Source: Methylobacteriaceae bacterium (lineage in GTDB: Bacteria; Pseudomonadota; Alphaproteobacteria; Rhizobiales; Beijerinckiaceae). Taken from it: a stretch of 35,582 bases of DNA. The notes beneath the pieces are model-generated. The model saw only the letters and a program-made list of their open reading frames with translations, did no database searches and had not been told where the DNA came from. Location: positions 1-35,582 of the forward strand of contig JAFAME010000208.1 in assembly GCA_019233695.1 (NCBI GenBank), written 5' to 3'. The position numbers and the translations under genes are program-made. Below, piece by piece: positions 34,086 through 35,582 of this stretch (positions are counted from its first letter, which is position 1; each line of letters starts with the position of its first letter).

Positions 34086-35582
34086 ATGAACACACTGCGG
34101 CGCACTTGTCCGGCAGGCCGCCGGGTGATGGCTGGGCTGCTGCTCTCCGGGCTCTGGCTTTTGGCCTCGCCAGCTGCCCCGGCGCCCGCGGAGCCCACCA
34201 TAGAGGTCATCGCCATCGACAGCACGGCCAAGGGTCGCCCGTTCCCGCACTTCTGGGAGCAGATGATCGGCTCCGGCCGCGCGCCGCTTGCGCTGCGCGA
34301 GAGCTACCGCAACAATCTGCGCACGGTGATGTCGGCGACCGCCATCAACTATCTGCGCTTCCACGAGATCTTCAGCGACGATCTCGGCGTATACGACGAG
34401 GACCGCCGGGGCGCGCCGATCTACAATTTCCAGGCGGTCGATCAGATCTACGACGGCCTGCTGGCGATGGGCGTGCGGCCGTTCGTCGAGCTCGGCTTCA
34501 TGCCGAAAAAACTTGCGGCGCGGCTCGACCTGCACCCCTTCTGGGACAAGCCGATCGTTGCCCCGCCCAAGGACTACGGCAAATGGGACGAGCTCATCGG
34601 GGAGTTCGCCCGCCACCTGATCGCCCGTTACGGAATCGACGAAGTCGCGAGCTGGTATTTCGAGGTCTGGAACGAGCCGAACTTCGATTTCTGGACCGGC
34701 CGGCCGCTGCAGGAGACCTATTTCGAGCTCTACGACCACACGGCGCGGGCGTTGAAGAACGTCAGTCCTCGCTTGCGGGTCGGGGGCCCGGCGACGGCCG
34801 CAACCGCCTGGGTGGGCGCCTTGATCGCCCATGCGGTCAAAGCGGGCGTTCCAATCGACTTCGTGTCGACCCACGTCTATGGCGACGAAGAGCCGCGCAA
34901 TGTGATCGGCAGGGACGAGGCGATCCCGCGCTACCGCCTCGTGTGTCCGGCGGTTCGCAAGGCACGGGCCGAGATCGAGGCCTCGGCTCGGCCTGATCTG
35001 CCGCTCTTCTTCACCGAGTTCAACGCGACGTCGGACCCCGAGGGCAAGCTCCTCGACAGCCTGTTCATGGGGCCCTGGCTGGCGCAGATGATCCGCGACT
35101 GCGACGGATTTGCCGAGATGATGTCCTATTGGACGTTCTCCGACGACTTCGATGAGCGCGGCGTGATCCCGCGCCCGTTCAACGGGGGCTTCGGGCTGAT
35201 CGGCATCGACGGCATCCCAAAGCCCTCGTTCGAAGCCTTCCGGCTGCTGCATGGGCTTGGCATCGAGCGTCTGGACAACGCGGCCGAAAACATCCTCATC
35301 ACTCGGCGCGACGACGGGACGCTGGTGATCGCGGCGTGGAATCTCGTTGCCCCGAAGACGTCAGGCGAGCCGATCGAGGCGCAGTTCCGGCTGGCGGGCC
35401 TCAAGCTTGGCGTACGGGCCCGGATCACACGGCTCGATGAAAGCCACGGCGACACGGCCCGGCTTTATGCGCAGATGGGCAGCCCCGTCTATCCGACCAG
35501 GGCGCAGACCGATGCGTTGCAGGGTGCCGCTCGCCTTGCGGCTGCAGAGACGATGGAGATCGCGGCGGGCGAATTCCGGCTG
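34086..35582 (+). CDS. Secreted GH39-type glycoside hydrolase (incomplete at window end)
   Basis: An open frame from ATG 34086 runs to the end of the window (499 codons, no stop). A signal peptide (GRRVMAGLLLSGLWLLASPA, cut near APA) suggests export. The catalytic domain is a TIM barrel of the GH39 type (beta-xylosidase / alpha-L-iduronidase family). The acid/base Glu is E197 in FEVWNEPNF and the nucleophile E311 in FFTEFNATS, about 114 residues apart as in xylosidases of the family. Additional landmarks are FHEIFSDDLGVY, FVELGFMP, and MSYWTFSDDFDERG. The C-terminal beta-sandwich begins near 400. Substrate could be xylan fragments, a glycosaminoglycan-like chain or the organism's own exopolysaccharide; it is not decided. 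Confidence 0.88.
   Translation, partial: MNTLRRTCPAGRRVMAGLLLSGLWLLASPAAPAPAEPTIEVIAIDSTAKGRPFPHFWEQMIGSGRAPLALRESYRNNLRTVMSATAINYLRFHEIFSDDLGVYDEDRRGAPIYNFQAVDQIYDGLLAMGVRPFVELGFMPKKLAARLDLHPFWDKPIVAPPKDYGKWDELIGEFARHLIARYGIDEVASWYFEVWNEPNFDFWTGRPLQETYFELYDHTARALKNVSPRLRVGGPATAATAWVGALIAHAVKAGVPIDFVSTHVYGDEEPRNVIGRDEAIPRYRLVCPAVRKARAEIEASARPDLPLFFTEFNATSDPEGKLLDSLFMGPWLAQMIRDCDGFAEMMSYWTFSDDFDERGVIPRPFNGGFGLIGIDGIPKPSFEAFRLLHGLGIERLDNAAENILITRRDDGTLVIAAWNLVAPKTSGEPIEAQFRLAGLKLGVRARITRLDESHGDTARLYAQMGSPVYPTRAQTDALQGAARLAAAETMEIAAGEFRL

Noticed and set aside
1-35582. CRISPR arrays, tRNA genes, transposases or prophage genes
   Set aside because: No regularly spaced direct repeats, no tRNA T-loop signature in gaps, and no mobile-element proteins were seen.

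Overview
The window is high-GC chromosomal DNA from an alphaproteobacterium, most likely of the order Hyphomicrobiales (Rhizobiales) near the Bradyrhizobiaceae/Xanthobacteraceae. The reasons are the run dnaK-dnaJ-pmtA-pyrF-DUF1330-dapB-gpmA, a RegB/RegA (ActS/ActR) redox two-component pair, an MmcB-type DNA-repair protein, Omp25-like beta-barrel proteins, a zinc-less alphaproteobacterial DnaX, and a two-hairpin serC leader. The organism assignment is inferred from gene content and order only.

Layout. Positions 1-5686 (+): 3' end of dnaK, dnaJ, phosphatidylethanolamine N-methyltransferase, pyrF, two tandem DUF1330 genes, dapB and gpmA. Positions 5802-7448 (+): a PilZ-PAS-PAS-GGDEF protein whose GGDEF active site is degenerate but whose c-di-GMP I-site is intact. 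Positions 7461-9312 (-): a small secreted PsiF-repeat protein, NudC and a HIT protein. Positions 9454-12539 (+): SRP 4.5S RNA, dnaX, ybaB, recR. Positions 12647-16626: a PLP aminotransferase (+), then a membrane NDP-sugar dehydratase/epimerase and CobU/CobP (-). Positions 16745-19717: an orphan polyamine-type binding protein (+), a DUF1993 protein and an agmatinase (-). Positions 19987-21059 (+): a Yip1-family membrane protein overlapping mmcB. Positions 21093-25074: regA and regB (-), divergent from a B12-binding-type radical SAM protein (+). Positions 25236-29672: three outer-membrane barrel genes. Positions 29838-32908 (+): serC and serA. Positions 32993-33910 (-): an LtnD-like dehydrogenase. 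Positions 34086-35582 (+): a secreted GH39-type glycosidase cut by the window end.

How genes work together. serC and serA are two consecutive steps of serine synthesis, and serC has a leader of two hairpins, the second holding the ribosome-binding site. dnaX-ybaB-recR is the classic replication/recombination operon. RegB and RegA form a redox-sensing phosphorelay. The three barrel genes are the most distinctive segment: the two small paralogues each have a perfect TTAA-N7-TTAA box (the CtrA consensus) at almost the same distance from the start codon. The third, divergent gene encodes a two-barrel fusion whose second half resembles omptin proteases but has an altered active site.

Most of the window is ordinary core genome. 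No CRISPR array, prophage, transposase or tRNA gene was seen. The best leads are the CtrA-like control of the barrel cluster, the barrel-omptin fusion, the c-di-GMP receptor candidate and the serC leader. I did not find a clearly new multi-gene system.
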